Below are positions 51,173 to 62,273 of a stretch of DNA of 64,000 nucleotides, piece by piece. The notes under the pieces were generated by a model that was given only the letters and a program-made list of their open reading frames with translations, was not told the DNA's origin and ran no database searches. The position numbers and the translations under genes were made by a program. How positions within the stretch are numbered: the first letter of the stretch is position 1; every line of letters begins with the position of its first letter. The stretch is from Pyronema omphalodes. Taxonomy: Eukaryota; Ascomycota; Pezizomycetes; Pezizales; Pyronemataceae. The stretch spans positions 558,001 to 622,000 of the forward strand of contig JAJJXM010000029.1 in NCBI GenBank assembly GCA_024516155.1, given 5' to 3'.

Positions 51173-52443
51173 ACACCACACGGCAACGGCGACCCCCCCC
51201 CCTGCATTCTCAACAACGAGCACCGAAACCCCCGGTTTTTTCATCGGATTCGGATTCGCAGCACTCTGTTACGTTATTCTCTGAATTTTCAGGGAATTCT
51301 ACGTTGTTTTTGTTGACTTTTGTCGCAAAATCAGAGTTTTCACGAGTTTTGGCTTACCCCACCTCACGAAATGTCGCCAAAACAACGACAGAACAACGCC
51401 CGACGATCGAAACGGTCCGAAAACGCGTACAACGTTCTAGCCGACCTTCCTCATGATGGATCTAATCCTACTTTCGATGGAAGAGATGGAAAAGTTGATG
51501 AAGTTGATGGAAACTTCGCTGGAAAGCCCTTCCAGAGCGTGGTCTTGGCAGGATCATCAGTTCCTTCGGCTTCAACATTGCAGCAACAGGCGACAACTGA
51601 ACGCAGCCAGTTCAGTAACTACCGTCGCATAATGGTATCTGCAATTAATGAGGCAGTCACAGTTGACGACAACTATGCCACCCTAGATCAACTGTTTATA
51701 GACAACTACGCCAAGTTCACTGGAGCCAGCTTCCTGGGGATACAACAGATCCACCGGGACACACAGCGACGCTTCAATACCCTCGATGACACCATACGCA
51801 ACAACAGCGATGAGATGCGCCACAGATTCGACGTCATGATGACGAACTTCGACATTCTGACCGGCGAAAACACGGAGCTGCGCGCAGCATACGACTCTAC
51901 ACAGGCAGAAACAGCAGCTCTCAAGGCTGCTGTGGACGCCCTGACGAAGAAAATCGACGAACAGCAACAAGTCATTTCGGCGCCCCACTCACCGAACCTC
52001 ACGGCCTCTTCCTCAGCGATGGAAGAGATGACTATGCAACTGTCCGTCGTCCAACATGACATTCAGGATGTCCTGGACGCTGTTCGCAACCCTCCTGGCA
52101 AGAGAAAGCGAAGGGGAAGCGACCAGAACACCGAACCCACCTCACCGACAAACAGAAGACCGGTGAACCACAAACCGAGAGCGGCATCACCGGTGCGAAG
52201 CCTGATGCACTCGAAACATGCGACTACCGCCGCCCAGGACAAGCTTGATGCCCTCAAGCCTATGTCCCCCCTACCTCTCCTCGCGATCACGTCGACCGAA
52301 GCGACACCGGAACCTCACCCTGACAGTCCATCTGCTCAGGACACACCTCTACCCGACGCCCCAAGCACTGCCCCTGCTGAGACCAACGGATGGAAGACTG
52401 TGGAGGCAAAGGCTACACAGAGGAAGAAGCAGAAAGCGAAGGA

Positions 52444-54422
52444 TTTATTTATTTATTTATTAACTCATACACGCATCCAACCGTAAGGTTATGGCGGAAT
52501 CTACAGTAAATACAAAATTAAGAAACCCGGGTGTCAGGCCGAGCTCTCACTGGGTATGCCCCAGAGCTTGTCGTTAGGGTGTGGGGTTGTAGACCCCCAA
52601 GTCTCGTTGTGCTTTTGTTCGTCAAGCGTCGTCTGTTCCAGGAGCCCTGTACGCTCGGAGGCCACCTCGCCGGGTCGTTCCCCCATTTCCTCCACCCTTC
52701 CCCTCCCATTTTTAACCATTTTTCCGCCTTTATTTCCCCCACAAAGCAAAAACAAAACCAAAGCAAAGTTAAACAGCCGCCGGGCCACCTACGCCCCCAC
52801 TCTCCTCCCCTCTCTCAACTCCTCCGCCGGTGTCTCCTGACTCTTTGCCCTTTGAGACACCCGGGCCCGCCCTGCCCCTCTTCTCCTCCCCTCTCTCCCC
52901 TTCTCCCTCCTTCTTCCTCAGCCTTCTCGCTGCCCCGCCCCGCCTCTCTCCCCTTCTTGTCGGTGGTGTTGTAAGTCCAAGATTGCCATTCCCAAGCACA
53001 ATCTGGACGTTGATGCCTCCGCTCTTGACGACTTCTGCCCAAGTCTTCTTTGCAGAGGGTGTTGTCGTTCTGGGTTGGTGGGTATTCTTTCCCCTTCCAC
53101 CATTCTTCGTTGTAGGGGTCTTGCTGGGTGTCGCTGCCGTAGGTCTCGTCTCCTGCGCTTTCATCTTCTTCTTCTGCGTAGCCTTCGCCTCCACAGTCTT
53201 CCATCCGTTCGTCTCAGCAGGGGCAGTGCTTGGGGCGTCGGGTAGAGGTGTGTCCTGAGCAGATGGACTGTCAGGGTGAGGTTCCGGTGTCGCTTCGGTC
53301 GACGTGATCGCGAGGAGAGGTAGGGGGGACATAGGCTTGAGGGCATCAAGCTTGTCCTGGGCGGCGGTAGTCGCATGTTTCGAGTGCATCAGGCTTCGCA
53401 CCGGTGATGCAGCTCTCGGTTTGTGGTTGACCGGTGCTCTGGTCGTTGGTGAGGTGGGTTCGGTGTTCTGGTCGCTTCCCCTTCGCTTTCTCTTGCCAGG
53501 AGGGTTGCGGACAGCGTCCAGGACATCCTGAATGTCATGTTGGACGACGGACAGTTGCATAGTCATCTCTTCCATCGCTGAGGAAGAGGCCGTGAGGTTC
53601 GGTGAGGGGGGGCGCCGAAATGACTTGTTGCTGTTCATCGATTTTCTTCGTCAGGGCGTCCACAGCAGCCTTGAGAGCTGCTGTTTCTGCCTGTGTAGAG
53701 TCGTATGCTTTGCGCAGCGTCGCGTTTTCGAAGAGCAGATCGTTGAATTTCGTCATCATGACGTCGAATCTGCCGTGTATCGCATCGTTGTTGTTGCATA
53801 TGGATTCCTCGAGTGTATTGAAGCGTCGCTGTGTGTCCCGGTGGATCTGTTGTATCCCGAGGAAGCTGGCGCCAGTGAGTTCGGCTTGGTTGTCATGAAA
53901 CAGTTGATCTAGGGTGGCATAGTTGTCGTCAACTGCGATTGCCTTATTAATTGCAGATAGACACGCGCGGCGGTAGTCGCTGAACCGGCTTTGTTCAGTT
54001 GTCGCCTGTTGCTGCTTTGTTGAAGCCGAAGGAACTGGTGATCCTGCCAAGACCACGCTCTAGAAGGGCCTTCCAGCGAAGTTTCCATCAACTTCATCAA
54101 CTATTCCATCTCTTCCATCAAAAGTAGGATTGGATCCATCATGAGGAGGGTCGGCTAGAACATTGTACGCGTTTTCGGACCGTTTCGATCGTCGGGCGTT
54201 GTTCTGTCGTTGTTTTGGCGACATTTCGTGAGGTGGGGTAAGCCAAAACTCGTGAAAACTCTGATTTTGCGACAAAAGTCAACAAAAACAACGTAGAATT
54301 CCCTGAAAATTCAGAGAATAACGTAATAGAGTGCTGCGAATCCGAATCCGATGAGAAAACCGGGGGTTTCGGTGCTCGTTGTTGAGAATGCACGGGGGGG
54401 GGTCGCCGTTGCCGTGTGGTGT
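52444..54422 (-). mobile_element. Msq copy 10, complete, with a LINE A-type 3' end
   Basis: A 13-bp duplication AGAAAGCGAAGGA on both sides. The body and 5' end are Msq. The 3' UTR drifts from the usual Msq sequence and ends GCCATAACCTTACGGTT (hairpin 52479-52490) with an AAAT tail, as in LINE A, instead of the TTCG/AAAC end of the other copies. Confidence 0.85.
52769..54224 (-). pseudogene. Msq copy 10 protein gene, nonsense and frameshift
   Basis: The start is at 54224. A TAG at 54062-54060 replaces the Gln codon of PFQSVVLAG. A C-run gain near 53605-53612 shifts the frame after ISAPP. The remainder, with PPGKRKRRG and TWAEVVKSGG, is open to 52769. Confidence 0.8.
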
Positions 54423-55146
54423 AGAAAGCGAAGGAGACGACACCTACGGCAGCGACACCCAGCAAGACCCCTACAACAAAGAATGGTGGCCGGGGAAAGA
54501 ATACCCACCAACCCAGAACGACAACCTCCTCTGCAAAGAAGACTTGGGCAGAAGTCGTCAAGAGCGGAGGCATCAACGTCCAGATTGTGCTTGGGAATGG
54601 CAATCTTGGACTGACAACACCACCGACAAGAAGGGGAGAGAGGCGAGGGGGAGCAGTGAGAAGGCTGAGGAGGAAGGAAGGAGAAGGGGAGAGAGGGGAG
54701 GAGAAGAGGGGCAGGGCGGGCCCGGGTGTCTCAAAGGGCAAAGGGTCAGGAGACACCGGCGGAGGAGGTGAGAGAGGAGAGGAGAGTGGGGGCACGGGTG
54801 GCCCGGCGGCTGTTTAACTTTGCTTTGGTTTCGTTTTTGCTTTGTGGAGGAAATAAAGGAGGAAAAATGGTTAAAAATGGGAGGGGAAGGGAGGAGGAAA
54901 GGGAGGAGCCCGGCGAGGCGGCCTCTGTGCAAGCAGGGCACTGGAACAGCAGACGCGCTTGGACAAGAAACCCCCGTAGTAACAGTGGGGACAGACCCCA
55001 CAACCACAACGATCAAGAGGAGGAGACTGGTAGAGGTGGAGACTGGGTTTTTGCTTTTACATTTCTTTCTTCTTCTCTTTTGTATTTATCTGTCCCTTGT
55101 CATAACCTTCGGGTTGCAAACAAGTAATGAGAGAACAAACAACAAA

Positions 55147-56485
55147 CAAACCCTTCCACCATTCTTCGTTGTAGGGGTCTGTTTGGATATCGCTGCAGTA
55201 GATGTCGTCTCCTTCTCTTTCATCTTCTTCTTCTGCGTAGCCTTTGCCTCCACAGTCCTCCATCCGTTGGTCTCAGCAGGGGCAGTGCTTGGGGCGTCGG
55301 GTAGAGGTGTGTCCTGAGCAGATGAACTGTCAGGGTGAGGTTCCAGTGTCGCTTCGGTCGACGTGATTGCGAGGAGAGGTAGGGGCGACGTAAGCTTGAG
55401 AGCATCAAGCTTGTCCCGGGCGGCGGTAGTCGCATGTTTCGAGTGCATCAGGCTTCGCACCGGTGATGCAGCTCTGGGTTTCTGGTTGACCGGTGCTCTG
55501 GTCGTTGGGGAGGTGGGTTCGGTGTTCTGGTCGCTTCCCCTTCGCTTTCTCTTGCCAGGAGGGTTGCGAACCGCGTCCAGGACATCCTGGATGTCATGGA
55601 GGACGACGGACAGTTGCATAGTCATCTCTTCCATCGCTGAGGAAGAGGCCGTGAGGTTCGGTGAGGGGGGCGCCGAAATGACGTGTTGCTGTTCGTCGAT
55701 TTTCTTCGTTAGGGCGTCCACGGCAGCCTTGAGAGCTGCTGTTTCTGCCTGTGTAGAGTCGTATGCTTTGCGCAGCGTCGCGTTTTCGAAGAGCAGATCG
55801 TTGAATTTGGTCATCATGACGTCGAATCTGTGGCGCATCTCATCGCTGTTGTTGCGTATGGTGTCATCGAGGGTATTGAAGCGTCGCTGTGTGTCCCGGT
55901 GGATCTGTTGTGTCCCCAGGAAGCTGGCTCCAGTGAGTTCGGCTTGGTTGTCATGAAACAGTTGATCTAGGGTGGCACAGTTGTCGTCAACTGCGATTGC
56001 CTTATTAATTGCAGATACACACGAGCGGCGGTAGTCGCTGAACCGGCTTTGTTCAGTTGTCGCCTGTTGCTGCTTTGTTGAAGCCGAAGGAACTGGTGAT
56101 CCTGCCAAGACCACGCTCTGGAAGGGCTTTCCAGCGAAGTTTCCATCAACTTCATCAACTATTCCATCTCTTCCATCAAAAGTAGGATTGGATCCATCAT
56201 GAGGAGGGTCGGCTAGAACATTGTACGCGTTTTCGGACCGTTTCGATCGTCGGGCGTTGTTCTGTCGTTGTTTTGGCGACATTTCGTGAGGTGGGGTAAG
56301 CCAAAACTCGTGAAAACTCTGATTTTGCGACAAAAGTCAACAAAAACAACGTAGAATTCCCTGAAAATTCAGAGAATAACGTAACAGAGTGCTGCGAATC
56401 CGAATCCGATGAGAAAACCGGGGGTTTCGGTGCTCGTTGTTGAGAATGCAGGGGGGGGGGGGTCGCCGTTGCCGTGTGGTGTTTT
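55147..56485 (-). mobile_element. Msq copy 11, 3' part missing
   Basis: The 5' end at 56485 (C12 tract near 56450-56462, minus) abuts AAAAATGCCACCC of LINE C1. It is cut at 55147 by the tail of Msq 9. Its original 3' end is probably the AAAT-tailed piece at 30374-30546, because both lie against the same 13-bp duplication. Confidence 0.75.
55150..56282 (-). CDS. Msq copy 11 protein, C-terminus cut off
   Basis: The ATG at 56282 starts a frame that is open through the coiled coil and the PPGKRKRRG patch to KTPTTKNGGR-like sequence, then reads into the Msq 9 tail. Like copy 10 it has the variant block FNDLLFENATLRKAYDSTQ in the coiled coil and SPTTRAPVN after the basic patch, marking a second Msq subfamily (copies 10 and 11, both of the AAAT-tail type). 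Confidence 0.7.
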
Positions 56486-56758
56486 AAAAATGCCACCCAA
56501 CCGGAAACAAACACCCCCGTGAACCTTGAAGGAACCCCCGTCGAAACAATGCCGACCGCTATGGACACCGACAACTACCCTGACACGGACTCCGACTCCG
56601 ACTCTGACCTGGACCTCAACGACAGCCAGCACGCAGTAACTACATACGACGTCACCCTCGCGACCTTATCCGAATTGATCAAGACGAACATCATGGATCT
56701 CCTCCGCCCAATGAATCAACGCCTCGAAACTGTGACCAAACGCATCGACAAACTCACA
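56486..56758 (+). mobile_element. LINE C1 continuation (ORF1 middle part)
   Basis: Begins with the second copy of AAAAATGCCACCC and reads NATQPETNTPVNLEGTPVET onward, in line with ORF1 of LINE C2 (57400-57655). It is cut after KRIDKL by the 5' end of LINE C2. Confidence 0.85.
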
Positions 56759-57184
56759 CAGCAACCGCTGACCCCCCCCCTGCATTTGCAACAACAACAA
56801 CAATTTCCCCGATTTTCGAATCGGCAATCGATTTCTCACCTCGGAATTACCCCGAATCTCGATTTTCGGAACCCAGCTATCGTTTACCGTTGAGATTCAG
56901 CGGAAAAACGCGATTCTGGGACCTCCGGGCCGGATTCCGGGCACTTTCATCAACGCCGCTCCACCACCCGCCCTCCAATCATCAAACCGACCTTATTTTC
57001 GGTTTCGGCATACCGAAATCCCCCCCCCCCCCAAATCCCACCCTCACCAGCAGCACTGGTAGTGGTGATACCCCAATTTCCCCCCCCTCCGGACCCCTTT
57101 CCTCGCGGAAAATTTTCGTGCTCGCTTAGCAAGAGCCTCCTCACGTGACTCTTCGCCATCGCTTACCGTATCACCGGTTAAGCG

Positions 57185-58876
57185 ATGGACGCTAACGCAC
57201 CCATCCCTGCCACGCCCTCGCGTATGCAGGTACCCGAGAATATTTTTAGCCCCGACGAGCTTTCCCGAATCAACGCCCCGCACGCTGGCTCCTCCGCCAT
57301 CGCGACCTCTAAGAACTCAACGATGGTCTCCGGAAAAGTCACCAAACGCCCCACCAAAAAATCCGAATCTAGACTTGACCTCGACATCCTTCGCAAGACT
57401 GCCACCCGACCGGAAACAAACACCCCCGTGAACCTCGATGGGACCCCCGTCGAAACAATGCCGACCGCTATGGACACTGACAGCTGCCCCGACACCGACT
57501 CCGAATCCGACTCTGACCTGAACCTCAACGACAGCCAACACGCAATAACTACTACCGACGTCAACCTCGCGACCTTATCCGAACTGATCAAGACGACCAT
57601 CATGGATCTCCTCCGCCCAATGAACCAACGCCTCGAAACCGTGACCAAACGCATCGACAAACTGCACCGAACCAACACCCAGCCCCGAACCGACCACCTC
57701 GCCGACAACCCCCCGACCGCCCCCGACACCGCACCCGCCACCACGCCCATCGCCAACGACATACACCATTGGATGGCGAGATGTCACATGCTCGAAGGAA
57801 TCTTGCGCGGCAACAACATCGCCATCCCCCTCGACACACCCCGGACTACAACCCGCCCCTCCAACGCACCCTCGGCGCCGTGGGCGGACCCCTCCAAGAC
57901 CAAAACCCTCCTCAAAGCCAATCCCCCCACCAACCCCACACCCGCCACTACTCGCCCCGTCGTCAAACGACAGCCCCGAACCCGCCCCCAGGAAATCATC
58001 CTGCCCTGCCCCAACCCCAGTGTCCTCCCGGTCCACACGAGAGTAGAAGTGGGCTTCGCAGTGAACAAAGCACTGCTAGAGGCCAAAGCCCCCTCTCACA
58101 TGGGAGTCACTACGGTCCGCAAAAACCAAGCGGGAAACATCATCTTGACACTGAACCCTGCTACCACCACCGAAGAGCTAACCGCGCACTTAGAAACAAT
58201 TCAACGCGCTGCCCAAACGGTACACCCCGCCCTCGACAACCCCCACATCAACGAACGATGGTATAAACTCGCCGTCCACAGCATCCCCACAGACATCTAC
58301 CCCGACACTGAGGAAGGAATGCGCCTCCTCCGAGAAGAAATCGAACGGAGCAACAACCCGGTCACCCTGGCCCAGAACCCGCGGTACATGACGACGGCAG
58401 AAAAACGTGCTGGCAAGATGGCCTCCAGTGTGGTAATTGCTGTGCGCACGCCCGACGAGTTGGCCCTCCTCAAACGCCGTAAGGTACTGGTCCTCTTCGA
58501 AGCACGAAGGGTCACCGAATACTTCACCGCGAGGAAAACCGATCAATGTCGACGGTGCCAACTCTACGGCCACCACCACGCAACCTGCACTGGACCCCCC
58601 GGACCAATCTGCGCCCTCTGTGGAAAAGACCACCCCACGGAGAACCACAACTGCACCGAATGCCCGACGAGAAACGGTAAGTCGTGCTCACACACTCAGT
58701 ACGAATGCAGAAACTGCGTCGAGGCTGGTATCCCCGAACATGACCATCCCGCCTTTCACAAACAATGCCCGACTCGCCTCCGCATCCACAAGGAAGCCAG
58801 AGAGGCAACCCAACCCGCCGCCCCTACCTCACCCAACCCTACAGACAAAGACACCGACATGATCCAACATGTCTAA
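57185..58876 (+). CDS. LINE C2 ORF1, intact (563 aa)
   Basis: ATG at 57185 (MDANAPIPATPSRMQ) preceded by GTTAAGCG. It has a disordered acidic N-terminus; a short predicted coiled coil (LSELIKTTIMDLLRPMNQRLETVTKRIDKL, residues about 138-167, cited here as a range); a proline-rich middle; an RRM-like or related fold around HINERWYKLAVHSIP (near residue 350); and three cysteine clusters starting CRRCQLYGHHHATC, then CALCGKDH and CRNC. It is the only complete LINE ORF1 in the window. The stop TAA overlaps the ORF2 ATG by eight bases (ATGTCTAA). The expected role is an RNA-binding chaperone in LINE particles. Confidence 0.9.
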   Translation: MDANAPIPATPSRMQVPENIFSPDELSRINAPHAGSSAIATSKNSTMVSGKVTKRPTKKSESRLDLDILRKTATRPETNTPVNLDGTPVETMPTAMDTDSCPDTDSESDSDLNLNDSQHAITTTDVNLATLSELIKTTIMDLLRPMNQRLETVTKRIDKLHRTNTQPRTDHLADNPPTAPDTAPATTPIANDIHHWMARCHMLEGILRGNNIAIPLDTPRTTTRPSNAPSAPWADPSKTKTLLKANPPTNPTPATTRPVVKRQPRTRPQEIILPCPNPSVLPVHTRVEVGFAVNKALLEAKAPSHMGVTTVRKNQAGNIILTLNPATTTEELTAHLETIQRAAQTVHPALDNPHINERWYKLAVHSIPTDIYPDTEEGMRLLREEIERSNNPVTLAQNPRYMTTAEKRAGKMASSVVIAVRTPDELALLKRRKVLVLFEARRVTEYFTARKTDQCRRCQLYGHHHATCTGPPGPICALCGKDHPTENHNCTECPTRNGKSCSHTQYECRNCVEAGIPEHDHPAFHKQCPTRLRIHKEAREATQPAAPTSPNPTDKDTDMIQHV

Positions 58877-60166
58877 TTACAACCCATTGGCAACGACAAT
58901 CCGAATAATTCCCCATAACATGAACCGCCAACGCCCAGCCCTCGACTCCCTCCTAAACAGCGCCTGCACAACAGCAGACATCATCCTACTACAGGAAATC
59001 AACATCACTGACCCCGCCTTCGCCACCACCCACCCCGCCTTCACGTTGGTCCTGCCCCCCCGCGGCGACAGAGCCTCCAACAGGACGGCGGCGTATATCA
59101 GCCGCACAAACCCCTACCTGAAAGTATCACAACGCACAGACATATGTACAGACCCGGACCTCCAGGTCCTCGAGGTAGGTACAGATCTCATCCCCGCATT
59201 TTTCCTTTTAAATATTTATAATGAACGTGACCCCGAAACCCAAACCTACACAATCCCCCGCTCCCTATCACCCCTTTCCCTCCCCCGCAGATGCGTTATA
59301 ACAGGTGACCTCAACGCTCACCACGCTCTATGGAACTCCGCAACACGCACACCCAAACGTGCCAGTGAACTGGTACACCTAATAGAACAGGAAAACTGGA
59401 GATTGGTCTCCGTCCCAGACACCCCGACACACTACTACCAACGGGGGACTAGATCCTCCGTTATAGACTTGACCCTGGCCTCGCCAGCCATGATGGAAGA
59501 GGTAGGGACCTGGGCCATCGACGATGAACTAGCCACCGGGTCGGACCACGAAGTAATCCGCTTCGACATCCAAACTGTGCACCCAGACATAGAACCTACC
59601 CCCCCACCGGAACGTCTCAACTGGCGGAAAACAGACTGGGCCCTGTTCTCCACGACCCTCCAAGCATCCATCTCCGCATCGACAACACAGTGGAATCAGT
59701 ACGCCTCCAACCCCACACCCGAAAACCTCGACGCCTGGGCACGCCACGCGAGAGAACATATCCTCGATGCAGCCCGCGCCTCCACCCCCGTACTACAAGT
59801 CACCCCCCAATCGAAACGTTGGTGGACAGTGGAAGTCACCACCGCCAGAAAGGATATGACCCGCGCGAAAAGAAGGTGGAAATCAACAGGCTCAGATACT
59901 AACCACACCATTTACCGCCGCCTACGAAACATGTATCACCGTCAGATAAGACATGCCAAGGACGCGATGTGGAAAGAATACCTAGCTCAGGCAGAAGGAC
60001 CAGACGTCTGGAGGGCCTTCAAACACACAAACCCGCGCCGTGCCCAACTCACTCCGAATATCCGCGCAACAATCAACGGTAGGGAGGAACTCTGCAGTTC
60101 GTTCGACAGGAAAGTAGAGGCATTTCAGGTCTTGTTCCCCCCACCACCTCCCCCACCCCCCCCCAT
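58869..60166 (+). CDS. LINE C2 ORF2, endonuclease part, 3' cut by LINE D
   Basis: The ATG at 58869 starts an intact APE-type endonuclease: IPHNMNR, LLQEIN, GDLNAHHALWNS, SDHEVIRF, then a linker with KRWWTVEVTTARK and the polyproline tract where LINE D enters. It is the reference for the broken LINE B endonuclease, which shares long identical DNA. No reverse transcriptase is in view. Confidence 0.85.
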
Positions 60167-60463
60167 CATAGCCCACACCACACCGGAAAATCGACCCCCC
60201 CCCCTGCCTTTTCAACAACCACCCGGAAATCTCGAGATTTTCGAGCGGAATCCTAATCGGCACACCCGAATTCCCCTATCGCAGCGGTTTCAGACCAGGC
60301 CCGCTCTTTTTCGTCGTGTTACACGGTGGAGAAGAGTTTTCAACGGCCCCTGAAGCAGCCAGCGACACGGACAACCACCCCCCCCCACAACCACCACACA
60401 AACCATCAATTTTCCACCGGAATCACCATAATACCCCCCGATACTCATCAAACCGAGCTCCCG

Positions 60464-62273
60464 ATGGCTCCTCGAACCTCCGCGGCGAAGAAACACCCGC
60501 TCCCCCCCGACAAACCCCCCACACGCGACCTCGCGCTGAGCCGCCACGCTAGCGCAGAGCCTCATCTCATGCAGGTACACCACGACGAGATGCACCTTGA
60601 TGACGATGACGTCAGCGATAGCGACGACGCGTCCTCCCACAACAACGCACGCGACCGCACCCCGTCCCCCACCCCCCGCAATGCTGCCCCCGCCATCACC
60701 TCCCCAGCAACCCAGCGAATCTCCCGCTCCGACCCAATCACCCAAACGCAGGACGACCCGTTTCTCCCCCAAAAACGCCACGCAACATCCACAGCGCACT
60801 CCTACCCCACCAACGCCGACCACGACACTTACCGACGCAGCATCAAGAAACTTCTGAACAACATCCCCGTTACGACCGCCCCCAACAACGCTACCCCCCC
60901 CCACCGACAATAACCCCAAAGCCAACGACGACTCCAACCGCGTCCTGAGCGCCCTCGCCACCTACGCCGACCTCGCCCGCCACAATGACAAAATCACGAA
61001 CGACCGCATCACGAAACTCTACCAAATCCTCGACCGCGACAGAACGATGACCCGTGACACCAACAACATGCTCAAACGAATCGCCCCCATTCTCTGCCCC
61101 GAATACGTCCCCTCAACCTCCGCCCCCTCCCCCGACAATGCCCTCACTGCCCCCGCCGACGACTCAAAGGACTACTGGAGACAACGCTGCCTCGCTGCTG
61201 AGGCAGAACTCGCCAAACATAGCCTCCCCGTGCCCTCCCCGCCACAGCAAGCCGACCCCGCGACGATCTGGAACGGGAACTCCCCCCGCGAACTCTTCCC
61301 CAACGCCCAAACCACCCCCGCACGCCCCAAACCAACCACCGCCAACACGAAAAAGACCTCCGCCAACAGACCCGCCCCACCCCGCCCACAGAACGTCATC
61401 ATCCCCTGCCCGGATCCTCACACTCTCAGCGACAACGCAAAGATCATGATCGGTATGAAGGTAAACGAAGCGCTGCGCCGCGCGAAAGTACCCGACAACA
61501 TCTCCATCCTGACGGTGAGAAAAAACATGTCTGGCAACCTCCTCCTCACCCCATCCCCCGCCACCCCAATCAATGACCTCCTCCCCCACCTCCCCATCAT
61601 CCACGAAGCAGCCCGCTCCGTTCACGCCTCCCTCCTGCCCCCTAAACTGAATGAAAAGTGGCACAAACTCGCGGTGCACGGTATCCCGATGGACGTCTTC
61701 CCAGACACCGCTGAGGGCATGGAACTCCTCCAGCAAGAGATCTAACGTAACCACCCTGTGAAACTAGCCCAGAGACCACGATACATCTCGCACCCCGACA
61801 AGAGAGAAGGTAAGGCCGCATCCAGCGTGATGGTGGCAGTACAATCCGCAGACGACTACCAATCCCTGAAACGGTCGAAAATTGTGGTACTATACGAACA
61901 CAAAAGAGTGATCGAATTTCACACCTCCCGAACCACCGACCTCTGTCGCAAGTGCCTTAAATATGGCCACCATCACGCCACATGCCACTCCACTGGCGAC
62001 CCAACCTGCGCGATGTGTGCAGGCGCACACTCCACTGACAACCACACCTGTGTAGACTGCCCTTCTAAACGTGGTCGAAGCTGTATCCACACCGTATACA
62101 GATGCACGAACTGTAAGGACGCAGGAAACCCCGAATCCTCGCACCCCGCCTACAGCACCCGATGCCCGATCAGACAAGCCATCGTCCACGAAGCATGGCA
62201 AAGAGCCCGCATCGCCCCCCCCTCACCTGACGCCAACCCCACCGACGACACCAACATGACCGCTGATGCATAA
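60464..62273 (+). pseudogene. LINE D ORF1, one frameshift and one nonsense codon
   Basis: Likely start at 60464 (MAPRTSAAKKHP); an earlier in-frame ATG at 60326 lies in what corresponds to the 5' UTR. Open to the C9 run at 60894-60902, where the frame shifts by one; it then stays open through VIIPCPDPHTLSDN and KWHKLAVHGIP to a TAA at 61743-61745 that replaces the Glu codon of LQQEIERN. The rest has AGKAASSVM-like EGKAASSVMVAV, CRKCLKYGHHHATC and CTNC. It ends with the eight-base overlap ATGCATAA (62266-62273). Confidence 0.85.

Larger units (their letters stand above)
38979..51501. repeat. 12,523-bp tandem duplication, second unit
   Basis: Direct repeat of 26456-38978; the differences are listed with the first unit. 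The unit holds part of G2, the start of LINE C1, all of G3 that survives, and Msq copies. Beyond 51501 the Msq element continues normally. Confidence 0.9.
51371..54817 (+). pseudogene. Msq copy 9 protein gene, interrupted by Msq 10
   Basis: Open from the ATG at 51371 to the insertion (QRKKQKAK, 52443) and again from 54427 (AKETTPTAATPSK) to the stop at 54815-54817. Without the insertion it would be a full-length frame, so the insertion is the only inactivating change I can see. Confidence 0.8.
51173..55146 (+). mobile_element. Msq copy 9, split by Msq copy 10
   Basis: 5' part 51173-52443, 3' part 54423-55146. Between them is Msq 10, flanked by the duplication AGAAAGCGAAGGA (52431-52443 and 54423-54435). 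The end carries AACC-TTCG-GGTT (55104-55115) and the tail. Left flank G3 gag, right flank inverted Msq 11, with no duplication visible. Confidence 0.85.
56759..60166 (+). mobile_element. LINE C2, 5' complete, interrupted by LINE D
   Basis: Full 5' end (ACACAGCAACCGCTGAC plus C9; hairpin CCGATT-TTCG-AATCGG 56809-56824), a 5' UTR of about 425 bases, intact ORF1, then ORF2 up to the polyproline linker, where LINE D starts. The rest of ORF2 may lie beyond the window. Confidence 0.85.

Noticed and set aside
60326..60463. Earlier ATG for LINE D ORF1 at 60326
   Set aside because: The region corresponds to the 5' UTR of related elements and has no conserved protein; the ATG at 60464 fits the position of the LINE C start better.
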